Origin: Chloroflexota bacterium
GTDB lineage: Bacteria > Chloroflexota > Anaerolineae > Aggregatilineales > Phototrophicaceae
DNA length: 64,000 bases
Direction: 5' to 3'
Assembly: GCA_016223085.1 (NCBI GenBank)
Contig: JACRPS010000002.1
Coordinates: 1-64,000 of the forward strand
The notes below the pieces were generated by a model that was not told the origin of the DNA, searched no databases, and worked only from the letters and a program-made list of their open reading frames with translations. Positions 25,956 through 34,281 of this stretch are shown one piece after another (the first letter of the stretch is position 1; every line of letters starts with the position of its first letter). Both the position numbers and the translations under genes were made by a program.

Positions 25956-27392
25956 ATGGCAGGGGCCGGTTCGGGGACGGCAGGCGGGTTTCAAACCGTT
26001 GCGAACTGGGTGCGGCAGTGGCTGAAGCCGCGCTCGCACGACCGCGACGCTGCCTTCCGCGAACAGGTGATCCGCAGCACGCTGGCGATTGTGATTGTGC
26101 TGGATTTGCTCAGTTTCGCCTCGACCATCCTGATCTTCCGGGCACAGTGGTCGCTCATCTCTTTTCCAACGCTGCATCTGATGGCGCTGGTCATTTGCCT
26201 GCTGTCGGCGGTCGTGCTGCTGCGAGGGCATCTAGTACTGGCGGGTTGGCTGCTCACATTACTGTTTATTTTTGGCGCCAGCGGCGTGATTGCCCTTGCC
26301 CGCCAGGCTGAGACGATCATTGGCATTGTGCTGGGCATCGCGCCGTTTATGTTCGCGCCGATCATCGCCACGCTGGCGCTGCCGCGCCGCTATATTCTAC
26401 CGGTCAGCCTGATTGCAACAGCGTTCTACTGCCTGGTGTTGTTTGGCATTCCAGTAAGTGATTATCTGGTACAGGGACTTTACCCGGATCAGCATGTTAT
26501 TTCAGTGTTGATTTTGTTTCTCTTTGAAGGCGCGCTGCTGCGGCAACTTCGCGTTGAGTTTGACGCACGGCTGGACACGATCAGCCGGTCGCTGCGCGAA
26601 ACCGAACTTGCCAAGCAACAGGCGGAAGAAGCGCGCCAGCACGCCGAAGCGGCTGACCGCGCCAAATCGCAATTCCTGGCGAACATGAGCCACGAACTGC
26701 GGACGCCGCTGAATGCCATCATCGGCTATGATGAAGCGATGATCGCGGGCATGGTAGGCACGTTCACCCCCCGGCAGTTGGAACTGCTCGGCCACATCCA
26801 GAAGAACAGCCGCCGCCTGCTGGCGCTCATTAATGATGTGCTCGACCTGTCGAAGATTGAAGCCGGCACGCTGGAAGTGTTCCTTGCGCCGATGTCGCCG
26901 CGCAAGGTGATCGGTGAAACGGTTGAAGATTTAAGCAGCCTGGCTGCCCAAAAAAATCTCACGTTAACCGTCAGTTTTGCGGATAATCTGCCAGAGGTAG
27001 TGCTCAGCGACGCCAAAAAGATTGAGCAGGTGATTATTAATCTGGTTGGGAACGCAATCAAATTTACCGACGAAGGGGGTGTCACGGTACACGTGACAAC
27101 GGCGGACAGCCATCACTGGCAGTTCCGCGTGCAGGATACGGGCATCGGCATCCGTGCCGAAGCCCAAACGTACATTTTTGACCCGTTCCGGCAGGTGGAC
27201 GATTCGCCCACGCGCCGGTACAAGGGCACCGGCCTGGGGCTGTCAATCAGCAAACGGCTGGTGGAACGGATGGGTGGGACAATCACCGTTGAATCGGCGC
27301 TGGGGCGTGGCTCAACCTTTACCGTAACCCTCCCGACGGCCCGACTGTCCGCCAGTGCCAACGGGGAAAATTATGGTTCTTTGCAAAAATAG
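25956..27392 (+). CDS. Membrane sensor histidine kinase in the diterpene operon
   Basis: The 478-residue protein has about six TM helices (40-195), a coiled coil (about 205-240, rich in Glu/Ala) and a canonical kinase core: His246 in [14 protein letters not shown], the N box [14 protein letters not shown]1 DTGIGI and G2 GTGLGLSIS. The sensor part has no PAS and resembles the MASE-like multi-TM input regions. It starts 2 nt after the cyclase stop, so it should be co-translated with it; two stand-alone receivers follow. It may sense the membrane or a lipid, but the signal is not known. Confidence 0.92.
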   Translation: MAGAGSGTAGGFQTVANWVRQWLKPRSHDRDAAFREQVIRSTLAIVIVLDLLSFASTILIFRAQWSLISFPTLHLMALVICLLSAVVLLRGHLVLAGWLLTLLFIFGASGVIALARQAETIIGIVLGIAPFMFAPIIATLALPRRYILPVSLIATAFYCLVLFGIPVSDYLVQGLYPDQHVISVLILFLFEGALLRQLRVEFDARLDTISRSLRETELAKQQAEEARQHAEAADRAKSQFLANMSHELRTPLNAIIGYDEAMIAGMVGTFTPRQLELLGHIQKNSRRLLALINDVLDLSKIEAGTLEVFLAPMSPRKVIGETVEDLSSLAAQKNLTLTVSFADNLPEVVLSDAKKIEQVIINLVGNAIKFTDEGGVTVHVTTADSHHWQFRVQDTGIGIRAEAQTYIFDPFRQVDDSPTRRYKGTGLGLSISKRLVERMGGTITVESALGRGSTFTVTLPTARLSASANGENYGSLQK

Positions 27393-27419
27393 CGCGTTTT
27401 ACGGCGCAGGGAGCGCATT

Positions 27420-27803
27420 ATGATGACCACTCAAACGCTGTCCGTGCTGCTGGTAGATGATGATCCTTACGTGTGTGACATCTTCCAACTGATTCTCCAG
27501 CACCACGAGCTGCCCTTAACGACCTTTGACAATGCGCAGCAGGCAATCCAGTATCTGCAAGCCCACAGTACGGACATTGTGATTCTGGATTTGTTCCTGC
27601 CAGAGATGGACGGCTACCGGGCGCTGGACGCCATCCGCCGGCTGCCCGGCGGGCGGCGCTGCAAGGTGATCGCCACTACCGCTTATTACACCCAGGACAC
27701 CGGCACGGAAGTGATGAACCGGGGGTTTGACGGCTACCTGCCGAAGCCGGTGCTGCCAGAGAAACTGGTGCCCTATCTGTATCGCGTGGCCGGCAGGTGG
27801 TAA
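27420..27803 (+). CDS. Stand-alone receiver-domain response regulator 1
   Basis: A 127-residue REC domain without output: acidic pocket DDD at 13-15, phospho-acceptor Asp57 in VILDLFLPEMDG, switch Thr in ATTAYY and the conserved Lys in PKPV. Such CheY-like proteins act by protein-protein contact or pass phosphate on. It lies 27 nt after the histidine kinase. ATG at 27420 and 27423 are both possible; GGGAG precedes them. Confidence 0.92.
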   Translation: MMTTQTLSVLLVDDDPYVCDIFQLILQHHELPLTTFDNAQQAIQYLQAHSTDIVILDLFLPEMDGYRALDAIRRLPGGRRCKVIATTAYYTQDTGTEVMNRGFDGYLPKPVLPEKLVPYLYRVAGRW

Positions 27804-27880
27804 ACCGGCGAAATCGTTCGCCAGTCATGGAGACTTAAAAACTGCCGGATGAGAGAATTGTTACCCGCAGCCATAAACCC

Positions 27881-27908
27881 TTGACTTCACTTGTTTTGCT
27901 ATTGTAAT
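27881..27908 (+). promoter_or_regulatory. Candidate internal promoter before receiver 2
   Basis: TTGACT, 16 bp, TGTAAT, in a 160-bp AT-rich gap after receiver 1, 55 bp before the ATG at 27964. It would drive receiver 2, the synthase and the HAD gene apart from the cyclase. Confidence 0.5.
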
Positions 27909-27963
27909 CAATTGAAAGACGCGGTATGCTGGCGCGGTCAAACCACTATCCAACTGGTCTCCT

Positions 27964-28353
27964 ATGGTTGATATTTCCGCGTGGGATGTCGTCGTCGTTG
28001 ACGATGAACCGGATAACATCGGGGTTGTCGAACTCGTGTTTCAGTTTCATGGTGCAACCGTACGGACGGCGACATCCGGTTCGCAGTGCCTGGCGCTGCT
28101 GGCCGCCCGGACGCCAACGCTGGTGCTGGTGGATATTCAGATGCCGGAGATGTCCGGTTACGAACTGCTGGAAGTGATTCGCCAGCATCCTGAATGGAAT
28201 TCGTTGCCGGTGATCGCCATCACCGCTCACGCCAAACGCGAAGACCGCGAGCAGATTATGACGGCAGGTTTTGACGGTTACATTGGCAAGCCGATCAGCG
28301 TGATGACGCTGATAGATGAGATTATTCAAATCGTTCAGGCACGAGGTTTATGA
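27964..28353 (+). CDS. Stand-alone receiver-domain response regulator 2
   Basis: A 129-residue REC domain: DDEP at 13-16, phospho-acceptor Asp57 in LVDIQMPEMSG, switch Thr in IAITAHA and Lys in GKPIS. It has no output domain. Its stop TGA overlaps the ATG of the terpene-synthase-like gene (ATGA), so translation of the two is coupled. In sequence it is of the CheY/DivK type and is quite different from receiver 1. Confidence 0.92.
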   Translation: MVDISAWDVVVVDDEPDNIGVVELVFQFHGATVRTATSGSQCLALLAARTPTLVLVDIQMPEMSGYELLEVIRQHPEWNSLPVIAITAHAKREDREQIMTAGFDGYIGKPISVMTLIDEIIQIVQARGL

Positions 28354-29330
28354 CCCATACCGCAGACAATTCGTTTGCCGAGCGCATCCGTGCCCGGTAT
28401 CCCGAAGGGCTGACCGGCGTGTTTGCCATCGGCGGCACGCGCACCACCTACCTGCTGGAGCGCAACCGCCACCAGCCCAACCCCGGACAAATCCGCGACT
28501 TTTACGACTACGCCGATTATATGCTCACCCGCTACCTGGAGTTTATCTCCCTGTTTATGGAACTGGGCGGGCAGAACATGGTGATTACCGCGCTGTCGCA
28601 TCACCGCTTCTATCACCAGGGCAACCAGTATGCCGAGTTTATCGCCCGTTCAACGTTGGACCTGATGAACGACCGGTCGGTAGCCTATTATCAGGCCAAC
28701 GGGATTGACCCCTACTTCGTCGGGATTGACACCCTGCTGCACCTGCCGCCGGAACATTCGGCGCACCAACTGGGCGCGAAGCTGCGCGATTTTCAGCAGG
28801 CGTGGCCGTACCGGGAGGGGCGGCGTAAGGTGATCTGGGAAATCGCGGCCATCCCGCTGTTTTCGTTCTGGAAAGCGCCGGAGGTGATGGAGGCGGAGCA
28901 GCAGCGCCAGTTGGAAGCGGCGCTGGCCGGCAACACCGATCTGGAGGACGTATACCAGACGCTGTACCGCTATTACGCGCGGGCGGTCTACGGCACTGAC
29001 CTGCCCATGCCGCACTTCTATCTCGGTTCGAACCGCAAGGGCAGCCTGCATTTGCGGTCGCTATTCCCGATTGCGCTGCTGTGCGGCGGCCCGTTCCGGC
29101 TGTTTTATACGCCATACCCCAGCCTGTTCACACCGAAGGAAACGCTGCGCGCGATGCTGGAAGATATGGCGTTTGGCAAGCCGGTGGTGCAGTTGAAGGG
29201 GAGCGATTACAGCGGTGAGTACACCACCGAACTGGCAAACGCCGAGTACGAGTATTACATGAGCCTGAGCGCTGACCCTCGCAGCACCGTCGGGCTGATA
29301 CGCGGCGCGGCAACGGACGACGAAGGCTGA
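28350..29330 (+). CDS. Candidate diterpene synthase of the tuberculosinol/kolavelool synthase family (cis-prenyltransferase fold)
   Basis: A 326-residue protein without signal peptide or TM helices. I compare it from memory with mycobacterial Rv3378c and the Herpetosiphon kolavelool synthase, enzymes that convert a class II cyclase product to a diterpene alcohol. Matching blocks are VFAIGGTRTTYLLE near the N-terminus (family: FDGTRRW), MELGGQNMVITAL with HRFYHQGNQYAEF, and GPFRLFYTPYPSLFTPKETLR near the C-terminus. The Asp of the DGTR block is Gly here. A class II cyclase in the same operon supports the assignment. The product could be a diterpene alcohol; an undecaprenyl-synthase-like or other role cannot be excluded. 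ATG overlaps the stop of receiver 2. Confidence 0.62.
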   Translation: MTHTADNSFAERIRARYPEGLTGVFAIGGTRTTYLLERNRHQPNPGQIRDFYDYADYMLTRYLEFISLFMELGGQNMVITALSHHRFYHQGNQYAEFIARSTLDLMNDRSVAYYQANGIDPYFVGIDTLLHLPPEHSAHQLGAKLRDFQQAWPYREGRRKVIWEIAAIPLFSFWKAPEVMEAEQQRQLEAALAGNTDLEDVYQTLYRYYARAVYGTDLPMPHFYLGSNRKGSLHLRSLFPIALLCGGPFRLFYTPYPSLFTPKETLRAMLEDMAFGKPVVQLKGSDYSGEYTTELANAEYEYYMSLSADPRSTVGLIRGAATDDEG

Positions 29331-29347
29331 GGGTGGTACGGAAGGCG

Positions 29348-30022
29348 ATGACAACTGCCTGGTTTCTCGACTTTGACGACACGCTGGCGACCGGCGCGAC
29401 CACGTGGGGCATCAAATACGCCCTGCCCCGGCTGATCGAACAGCACCGGCTGGTCTATGATGAGGCGGCGCTGTGGCAGGCCATTCTGGTTGCGCAGGAA
29501 AAAGCCAATCTCATCACGGACCCGCGCCCGGTGGTCGCGGAGTTATTTGAGACGATGGGCTGGCCACGTGATCTGCTGGCAGAACTGATTCAGGACGTGC
29601 AGACCGGCTACCGGCCCGAGCTGTTCCCGGATGCGCTGCCGTTTTTGCAGCAGTTGCAGCGGCGGCAGCAGCCGGTTTACGTCATTTCGAACAACCCCAC
29701 CGCGCCGCAGATTGCGCAGCGGCTCGGCCTCTCCCCCTATATCCGCCAGGTTTACACGCCGCAAGGCTGCCCCGGCACGCAGCCAAAACCCGACCGCAGC
29801 CTGTGGGATTTTGTGCTGGCGGCCAACCCGGAAGTGAAACCGCTGCGGGCGGTGATCGTCGGGGACGACCCCTGGTCGGATGGTGCGTTTGCCGCCGCCT
29901 GTGGGCTGGCATGCTGGATTGTGGACCGGGAGGAACGATTCGCAGGGGTAGACGGCAGGATTGCTGCCAAGCGGGTGAAGTCGCTGCTGGACATCCCGGT
30001 TGGCGTGGACGCAGCCGGTTAA
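29348..30022 (+). CDS. HAD-superfamily hydrolase at the end of the diterpene operon
   Basis: The 224-residue protein has the four HAD motifs: DFDDTLA (I, with the nucleophile Asp), VISNNPTA (II), the Lys of TQPKPDRS (III) and VGDDPWSDG (IV). The region between motif I and II forms a C1 helical cap. HAD enzymes of this kind are phosphatases or phosphoglycolate-type hydrolases. GGAAGG precedes the ATG at 29348, 17 nt after the synthase. It might remove phosphate from an isoprenoid phosphate or do unrelated housekeeping; the substrate is not shown by sequence. Confidence 0.85.
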   Translation: MTTAWFLDFDDTLATGATTWGIKYALPRLIEQHRLVYDEAALWQAILVAQEKANLITDPRPVVAELFETMGWPRDLLAELIQDVQTGYRPELFPDALPFLQQLQRRQQPVYVISNNPTAPQIAQRLGLSPYIRQVYTPQGCPGTQPKPDRSLWDFVLAANPEVKPLRAVIVGDDPWSDGAFAAACGLACWIVDREERFAGVDGRIAAKRVKSLLDIPVGVDAAG

Positions 30023-30076
30023 GGCGTGACCACCGGGCTGCTCGTTATTGCCGGATATTCCGTACGAACGGAGCGT

Positions 30077-30661
30077 TTAGCCCACCTGCCGGGCTTCGCT
30101 GAGATGGAGTTGTTCCAGGGCGGACACTACCCGCGACCGCACGTGATGGCTGGAATCGTTGGCGTACAGCCGGATGATATCGGCCACTTTCGGGTCGCCG
30201 ATGTTGCCCAGCGCCTCAATCGCCGTGTAACGGACGCTGGCCGAATCGGTGGTTTGGACGACACGCAGCAGGGGTTCAACCGCGCGCCGGTCGCGCAGCT
30301 TGCCTAACGCCTGCACAATCCATACCAGCGAGCAGGCGCTTTCATCATCAAACAGGTAATGCAGCAGGGGTTCGACCGCACGCCGGTCGCCGGCGTTGCC
30401 GAGGAACTGCGCGGCAGCGGCCTGAATCGCCGGGCTGCGCGACCGCAGACAGTCAATAAACGCCGGTACGGCCTTCGGGTCGCCAATCTCGCTCAGGAGA
30501 ATGATAATTTTCCAACGCTGCTGGTCGGTGCCGGCTGGGAGCGCCGCGGTGAGCGCGTCCACTGCTGCCCGGCCCAGCGCCGCCAACTGCTGCCTGGCGC
30601 GCCGGCTGCGGTCGAAGTCGGCGTTGACTAACTCCTCGATCAATTCTTCAATGAAGCCCAT
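30077..30661 (-). CDS. HEAT-repeat protein (PBS-lyase-type)
   Basis: A 194-residue, all-helical protein made of four to five HEAT-like units, each with the pattern LG-x-(I/A)GDP-x-A(V)(P)x(L/F): SEIGDPKAVPAFIDCL, LGNAGDRRAVEPLLHYL, LGKLRDRRAVEPLLRV and LGNIGDPKVADIIRLY. These are protein-binding or phycobilin-lyase-like scaffolds; the partner is unknown. AAGGAG precedes the ATG at 30661. Convergent with the diterpene operon, with a gap of about 54 bp. Confidence 0.85.
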   Translation of the reverse strand: MGFIEELIEELVNADFDRSRRARQQLAALGRAAVDALTAALPAGTDQQRWKIIILLSEIGDPKAVPAFIDCLRSRSPAIQAAAAQFLGNAGDRRAVEPLLHYLFDDESACSLVWIVQALGKLRDRRAVEPLLRVVQTTDSASVRYTAIEALGNIGDPKVADIIRLYANDSSHHVRSRVVSALEQLHLSEARQVG

Positions 30662-30747
30662 AACCAGTCTCCTTCGTTTGCCGTGTCGCCTCCCGGTTCA
30701 GATACTGTGTTTTCTGCCATCGGCCAGGCTGGAATGTTAACCCACTT

Positions 30748-31317
30748 TTAGCCGGTCGTCACCGAGAACCGCACCGCCATCCCGCCCGGCAGGTGTTTGG
30801 GGTCGGTTTCTTCCTGATGGATGGTCACGCCCTCGGTGCGGCGCAGGATTTCCACGTCCATCCAGGGCACCGGCTTCCACCACTGCGCTTCAAAAACGCC
30901 GGGGGCTAGCTGGCGCAGGTGGTCGGGTTTAACCGGCGCAATAAAATCCCACACGCCTTGCAACGACAGCCCGGCCAGCACTGGCAGAGCGGCCTGACAC
31001 CACGCCTGCGCCTGAACGAGAATCTGGCCGATGCCGGTTTGCTCGAATGATGCATCGAGGTCCTGGTTCATCACCCGCAAAAACGATTCGACGCTGTTGA
31101 TCGCGTCCTGTACTTCCTGAAGTCGTTCCGGCGATACGTTCCGGCTGTTCGACCGCCAGCAGATTTCGCTCAGGCGCTTCAGGTGGCACAGGATGTCATC
31201 AGGTGTGCCTACATTCGGGGAACCGGGGGCCGGGACGTACTGCCGTATCTCCGTCAGGTGGCGGCTTACAATATCTTTCAACTCATAACTGATGGTCTGG
31301 TGGAGCGTGTTGTTCAT
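30748..31317 (-). CDS. Hypothetical protein
   Basis: A 189-residue soluble protein that I do not recognise. The N-terminal two-thirds is helical (TISYELKDIVSRHLTEIRQY, LEVQDAINSVESFLRVMNQD) and the C-terminus has strands with paired Trp/Pro (AQWWKPVPWMDVEIL). The start is placed at 31317 because sequence further up looks non-coding; the ribosome site is weak. A helical bundle of signalling type is possible, but no motif supports it. Confidence 0.6.
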   Translation of the reverse strand: MNNTLHQTISYELKDIVSRHLTEIRQYVPAPGSPNVGTPDDILCHLKRLSEICWRSNSRNVSPERLQEVQDAINSVESFLRVMNQDLDASFEQTGIGQILVQAQAWCQAALPVLAGLSLQGVWDFIAPVKPDHLRQLAPGVFEAQWWKPVPWMDVEILRRTEGVTIHQEETDPKHLPGGMAVRFSVTTG

Positions 31318-31520
31318 TGGGTGCCCCGCGCTTCGGTTAGGTGAGACGACAGGAATCTTAGTGACGCTATTTGTCCATCTCACTATAGCATGAACGAACA
31401 GCAACAATGCCAAATCGTCTATGAATTTATTGCGAAATTAAGGTTTGAAAACCGTTTGTTTACGGTTAAACAACGGTGTGGGTCAGGAACAGATGTCCGG
31501 TTGGAATGCTGAGCAAGCCA

Positions 31521-31547
31521 TAGGGACACGACGCCGCCGTGTCCCTA
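31521..31547. repeat. TAGGGACACG palindrome
   Basis: TAGGGACACGACG and its near-perfect inverse, between the hypothetical gene and the 3' end of the thrombospondin-type-3 gene. Confidence 0.75.
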
Positions 31548-31561
31548 CGACCACATCTCTG

Positions 31562-33943
31562 TTATCGGCTTACCTGGCAATCACGCCAGATGAAGCTGTA
31601 TGGATCTGCGCCAGGGCGCACGCCGGGGGCGGTAAGCTGGAACTCGCCGGTGGTTAACCGCCAGACAGCGACCGTTCCCGCCGGTGTCTCGGCCCGTGCC
31701 AGCAGCGTATTCACGGCGGGCACGCCGACCGCCTGCACCTGTTCAGGCGTGACGATCAACACCAGCCGGCCTTCACTGCGGTCGTTGATCTGGTAGACGA
31801 AGTAAGACTCCGCCATGCAGTAGACGGCTGCCGACGCACCGCGATCTTTCGGATGCTGGTTGAGGCGGTTATCGCCCGGCGAAAACGGCGGTTCGTTGTA
31901 TGGGTTGGCGGGGAAGTCGTCGCACTCATCGCCAGCGCCATCCCCGTCGGCGTCGGCCTGGCTCGCATTCGCCAGCAGGGGGCAGTTATCCGCCCCGGTC
32001 ATGATACCGTCTCCGTCCACATCCTGGTTACTGACGCTGTCGCAGGCATCGCCAATCCCGTCGCCATCCCGGTCGGCCTGGTCCGGGTTAGCAACCGCCG
32101 GACAATTATCAACCGCGTTCTCGACTGTATCGCCATCGGTATCCCTGTTATTCACGCTGTCGCAGGCATCGCCAAGGCCATCACCGTCAACATCAGCCTG
32201 ATCGGGGTTAGCCACCGAGGGGCAGTTATCAACCGCGTTGTCCACTGTGTCTCCATCGTCATCACCGGTAGGGGTGCTGTCGCAGATATCCCCCACGCCG
32301 TCGTTGTCCATGTCAGCCTGATCGGTGTTCGCAACCGCCGGGCAGTTGTCAATGGCGGTGTCCACCGTATCGTTGTCGTCATCACCGGTGGGGGTGCTGT
32401 CGCAGGCATTACCCAAACCATCACGGTCCGTATCGGTTTGAGTCGTATTGGCAACCGCCGGGCAGTTGTCGGTGGCGTTGTCCACCGTATCGTTGTCGTC
32501 GTCGCCGGTGGGGGTGGTGTCGCAGACATCCCCCACGCCGTCGTTGTCCATGTCAGCCTGATCGGTGTTCGCAACCGCCGGGCAGTTGTCAATGGCGTTG
32601 TCCACCGTATCGTTGTCGTCATCGCCGGTGGGGGTGCTGTCGCAGACATCCCCCACGCCGTCGTTGTCCCTGTCGGCCTGATCGGTGTTCGCAACCGCCG
32701 GGCAGTTATCAACGGCGTTGTCCACCGTATCACCGTCATCGTCGCCATTGGGGGTGGTGTCGCAGGCGTCGCCCACGCCGTCATTGTCCTTATCCGCCTG
32801 ACCGGGGTTAGCAACCGCCGGGCAGTTGTCGGTGGCGTTGTCCACCATATCGTTGTCGTCGTCGCCGGTGGGAGTTGGGTCGCACAGATTGCCGAGGCGG
32901 TCGTTATCGGTATCGGCCTGATCGGCATTTGCCACAAACGGACAGTTATCGGCCAGGTTCGCGACGCCGTCGCCGTCCTCATCGGGGTCGCAGGCGTTGC
33001 CCAGACCATCGCCGTCCTGATCGGCCTGGTCAGCATTGGCGTTCACTGGACAGTTATCGCTGCCATCGGCAAGGCCATCGTTATCATCGTCCGGGTCGCA
33101 GGCATTGCCCAGGGCGTCGCCGTCCGAGTTGCTATCGCCGGCATTTGACAATAGTGGGCAGTTATCCACGAAGTCGGGAATACCGTCACCATCATCGTCG
33201 CTGTCACAGGCATCACCCAACCAGTCGCCGTCCAGATCGGCCTGATCGGGGTTAGGTACCCACATGCAGTTATCGCTGCCATCCAGCACTGTGTCATTAT
33301 CGTCGTCCGGGTCACAGGCGTTCCCCAGGCTGTCTCCATCCACGTTGGCCTGGTCATCATTTTTATTCAGGGGGCAGTTGTCGCTGGCGTCCGGCACGCG
33401 GTCATCGTCATCGTCGGGGTCGCAGGCGTCGCCCAGGCTGTCGCCCCAGCCCCAGAAGGGGTCGTAGTCCGTGTTCTTCTGGTCGGGGTTAGCGACGGTG
33501 GGGCAATTGTCGTTGGCATCGGCGATACCATCGCTGTCCGCGTCCGGCGGCGCACCCATCGTGATCGTGAGCGTGTAGGTGCCGCGCTGCGTACTCCCAT
33601 TGTTCAGGTCAAATTGGTAAGCGCCATTCTGATCGGTCGTAAACTGGGCAATATCCTTGCAACCACTCTCATTCCAGAATCCCTGACCAATCTCGATGCC
33701 GTTGGGACGGTAAATCCGCATGGCGAAAAACACGGATGAACACAGGTTGACGGTAATCGGCTGGCCGATCACGAGGTTAAACCGGTGTGTCACCTGCTGC
33801 ACCGCGCCGAGTTCACCGCTGGCGGTGAAGACCTGTCCCTGCTGCTGCGCCGGGCCGGCCAGCGCAGCCGAGATGGCGAACCCCAGCGACAGCAGGACAG
33901 CGAGTACAGCCCCAATAGCAGCAGTACGAGAACGATAAAGCAT
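31562..33943 (-). CDS. Exported thrombospondin type 3 (calcium-binding) repeat protein
   Basis: A 793-residue exported protein: signal peptide (MLYRSRTAAIGAVLAVLLSL), a beta-rich N-domain to about residue 145 with paired Cys, then about 16 thrombospondin type 3 repeats of the form DNCP-x-VANPDQ-x-D-x-D-GDGVGDACD, each binding Ca2+ through Asp side chains. The first repeats are 36 residues long and the later ones 40. A C-terminal domain of about 110 residues (YFVYQINDRSEGRLVLIVTP ... WRDCQVS) is unrelated to the repeats. It probably forms a rigid Ca-stabilised stalk on the surface. ATG at 33943 is preferred over GTG at 33955 because AGGAG fits its spacing. Confidence 0.92.
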   Translation of the reverse strand: MLYRSRTAAIGAVLAVLLSLGFAISAALAGPAQQQGQVFTASGELGAVQQVTHRFNLVIGQPITVNLCSSVFFAMRIYRPNGIEIGQGFWNESGCKDIAQFTTDQNGAYQFDLNNGSTQRGTYTLTITMGAPPDADSDGIADANDNCPTVANPDQKNTDYDPFWGWGDSLGDACDPDDDDDRVPDASDNCPLNKNDDQANVDGDSLGNACDPDDDNDTVLDGSDNCMWVPNPDQADLDGDWLGDACDSDDDGDGIPDFVDNCPLLSNAGDSNSDGDALGNACDPDDDNDGLADGSDNCPVNANADQADQDGDGLGNACDPDEDGDGVANLADNCPFVANADQADTDNDRLGNLCDPTPTGDDDNDMVDNATDNCPAVANPGQADKDNDGVGDACDTTPNGDDDGDTVDNAVDNCPAVANTDQADRDNDGVGDVCDSTPTGDDDNDTVDNAIDNCPAVANTDQADMDNDGVGDVCDTTPTGDDDNDTVDNATDNCPAVANTTQTDTDRDGLGNACDSTPTGDDDNDTVDTAIDNCPAVANTDQADMDNDGVGDICDSTPTGDDDGDTVDNAVDNCPSVANPDQADVDGDGLGDACDSVNNRDTDGDTVENAVDNCPAVANPDQADRDGDGIGDACDSVSNQDVDGDGIMTGADNCPLLANASQADADGDGAGDECDDFPANPYNEPPFSPGDNRLNQHPKDRGASAAVYCMAESYFVYQINDRSEGRLVLIVTPEQVQAVGVPAVNTLLARAETPAGTVAVWRLTTGEFQLTAPGVRPGADPYSFIWRDCQVSR

Positions 33944-34281
33944 AATTGCAGGCACTCCTGTGTGGTAAGCAGAAACGCAATATGATCCATCTTGCTATTT
34001 TAAGAGAAATGGCGGGCTAAAAACGTGAAAAGAGTTCCAATTTTATGAATTTTTTCCTGAAAACGTAAATTTTTGTGAAAAAAGTGTGTCACAGCGGCGG
34101 TAAGCACTGTTGTACCATTGCCCGGCATTCTTTTGGACGTATAATCTTTGTAAGGTCTCTAACGTTTTTCATAGATAACACTAATTGCGGCTGAACGGAG
34201 GATGGTTAATCTGTGAACAATCGAAGGCGTGGATGTGCCGGTTAGCATCCTGCGCCAAAGTTGTCTGAAAGCTGACAGGAT
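33944..34281. other. AT-rich divergent intergenic region
   Basis: This region lies between the divergent thrombospondin-type-3 and TolB-propeller genes. It contains the candidate promoter 34118-34145 and, near 34020-34080, A/T-rich tracts that could serve the leftward gene. No repeat element or RNA gene is seen. Confidence 0.6.
34118..34145 (+). promoter_or_regulatory. Candidate promoter of the TolB-propeller gene
   Basis: TTGCCC, 16 bp, a perfect TATAAT, about 135 nt before the ATG at 34282. Confidence 0.55.

Noticed and set aside
31445-31657. A 70-codon plus-strand frame
   Set aside because: It runs through a palindromic repeat and into the 3' end of the opposite gene; no ribosome site and no motif.
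31980-33500. Evenly spaced repeats that might look like a CRISPR array
   Set aside because: The 108/120-bp units are in frame codons of thrombospondin type 3 repeats with Asp ladders, with no conserved 25-40 bp repeat and unique spacer pattern.
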